Assembly (NCBI GenBank): GCA_019419865.1
Contig: JAHZIG010000002.1
Span: 1-64,000 of the forward strand
Source: Clostridiales bacterium
GTDB lineage: Bacteria; Bacillota; Clostridia; Monoglobales; Monoglobaceae
Direction: 5' to 3'
Length of the DNA: 64,000 nt
Part shown: positions 63,534-64,000 of the stretch, one piece after another
How the letters are laid out: each line of letters begins with the position of its first letter
Numbering within the stretch: position 1 is the stretch's first letter
The notes under the pieces: model-generated
What the model was told of the DNA's origin: nothing
The model's input: only the letters and a program-made list of their open reading frames with translations
Database searches by the model: none
Position numbers and translations under genes: made by a program

Positions 63534-63662
63534 AATTACCTTTAAGTTGCAATATCTATCATATTTTAAGCGACCGACAAAGCCGTTCTCCGACTTGTAT
63601 CATCGATCGCTATCGCAGTTTTTTACAAATATCCCGCCGTCAAATACAAGGTCGTTCCCGCC

Positions 63663-63846
63663 AACGTAGCGATTAGGGATTAGGGATTAGAAATTAGGAA
63701 GTCCAGAACGCTTCTGCAGCCGTTTTACGGCGACGTAACCGTAGAGGAAAACAAAAGATTCCACTTCCTCAAACATTTTCGTCAAACGCTTTAGAAACGA
63801 ATTTACGCCCCTACTCTCTAATCCCTATCCTCCTTACTCCTACATT
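63663..63846. repeat. Dispersed heptad-ended element, copy E (184 bp)
   Basis: Starts AACGTAGC, three GATTAGG/GATTAGA heptads plus AATTAGG, then GGAAGTCCAGAACGCTTCTG, and ends CTCTAATCCCTATCCTCC...CTACATT, a degenerate inverted end. It forms, with copy F, most of the gene-free 63534-64000 stretch. Confidence 0.7.
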
Positions 63847-63894
63847 GATTAGGCGCTCAAAACGTTTCTGTAACGTAAAAACAGTCTCTATAGC

Positions 63895-64000
63895 AACGTA
63901 GCAACGTAGCGATTAGGGATTAGCGATTAGCGATTAGGAAGCCCAGAACGCTTCTGTAACGTGGGAACGGCTTATGTAACGTAATAGGAAAACAAAGTAT
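63895..64000. repeat. Dispersed heptad-ended element, copy F, cut by the window edge
   Basis: Starts AACGTAGCAACGTAGC (doubled end as in copy D), then GATTAGG, GATTAGC, GATTAGC, GATTAGG and GGAAGCCCAGAACGCTTCTG, matching copy E. The far end is outside the window. Bases 63847-63894 between E and F contain ACGTTTCTGTAACGTAAAAAC, a further fragment of the same core. Confidence 0.7.

Noticed and set aside
63534..64000. A second cobalamin riboswitch upstream of the DUF4430 lipoprotein
   Set aside because: I looked for the B12 box on the minus strand and found none; the stretch is filled with two copies of the dispersed element. One could lie beyond the window.

Overview
The window reads as part of a chromosome of a Gram-positive anaerobe of the Clostridia type, most likely an uncultured gut polysaccharide degrader. 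The evidence is a set of very large exported proteins ending in S-layer homology (SLH) repeats, lipoprotein-based sugar ABC uptake of the LplABC kind, an ECF-type vitamin transporter, Shine-Dalgarno sites close to GGAGG and TTGACA/TATAAT promoters. The style (SLH-anchored giant carbohydrate-active proteins) recalls Monoglobus-like pectin degraders, but that is a guess; no rRNA or other taxonomic marker is present.

Layout. Bases 1-3.5 kb hold a partial tRNA-Val, murA, a 50-residue secreted or membrane peptide and a short DtxR/MntR-type metalloregulator. Bases 3.06-6.5 kb hold a cobalamin riboswitch that controls an SLH-anchored protein built like eukaryotic intrinsic factor/transcobalamin (two DUF4430 domains around an alpha/alpha toroid). 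Bases 6.6-8.2 kb hold a Dabb/DUF4867 pair and a GNAT acetyltransferase. Bases 9-58 kb are a glycan-utilization island read mostly on the minus strand. Operon 1 (26.5 to 9.0 kb) is a secreted clan GH-D hydrolase, two sugar permeases, a binding lipoprotein, a cytoplasmic GH36 alpha-galactosidase and an about 2750-residue beta-helix/F5-8C/SLH protein. Operon 2 (42.7 to 29.2 kb) is an SLH surface protein, a 1981-residue non-catalytic binding scaffold with SLH repeats and a second secreted GH-D enzyme. Operon 3 (49.4 to 43.0 kb) is cytoplasmic: DUF5107-TPR protein, aldose-epimerase-like protein and a third GH-D enzyme. A single 2551-residue gene fuses a GH95 fucosidase to a sialate-O-acetylesterase-type domain. 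Two AraC-family regulators, one transmembrane and one cupin type, are divergent to operons 1 and 3. Bases 58.7-63.5 kb carry an ECF transporter (ATPase-ATPase-S fusion plus EcfT) and a DUF4430 lipoprotein, which looks like the membrane half of a corrinoid uptake system.

How it fits together. The enzymes point to glycans with terminal alpha-galactose, alpha-fucose and O-acetyl groups. They are held at the cell surface by SLH proteins, the released oligosaccharides enter by the ABC system (no dedicated ATPase here, so a shared MsmX-type ATPase is expected), and GH36, GH-D and epimerase-like proteins finish the job inside. The promoters of operon 1, operon 2 and the GH95 gene share one operator: two A-rich half-sites 19 bp apart, abutting the -35 box. 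This ties them into one regulon, probably of the transmembrane AraC protein.

The most unusual non-coding features are a family of about 185-bp elements whose ends carry AACGTAG followed by GATTAG-type heptads, found only in the two flanks of the island. One copy sits exactly in the loop of the riboswitch-linked terminator, and two others supply the stop codons of murA and of the DUF4430 lipoprotein. A compact promoter-hairpin-hairpin-terminator unit at 62.2-62.36 kb looks like a free-standing small RNA antisense to the ECF operon leader.
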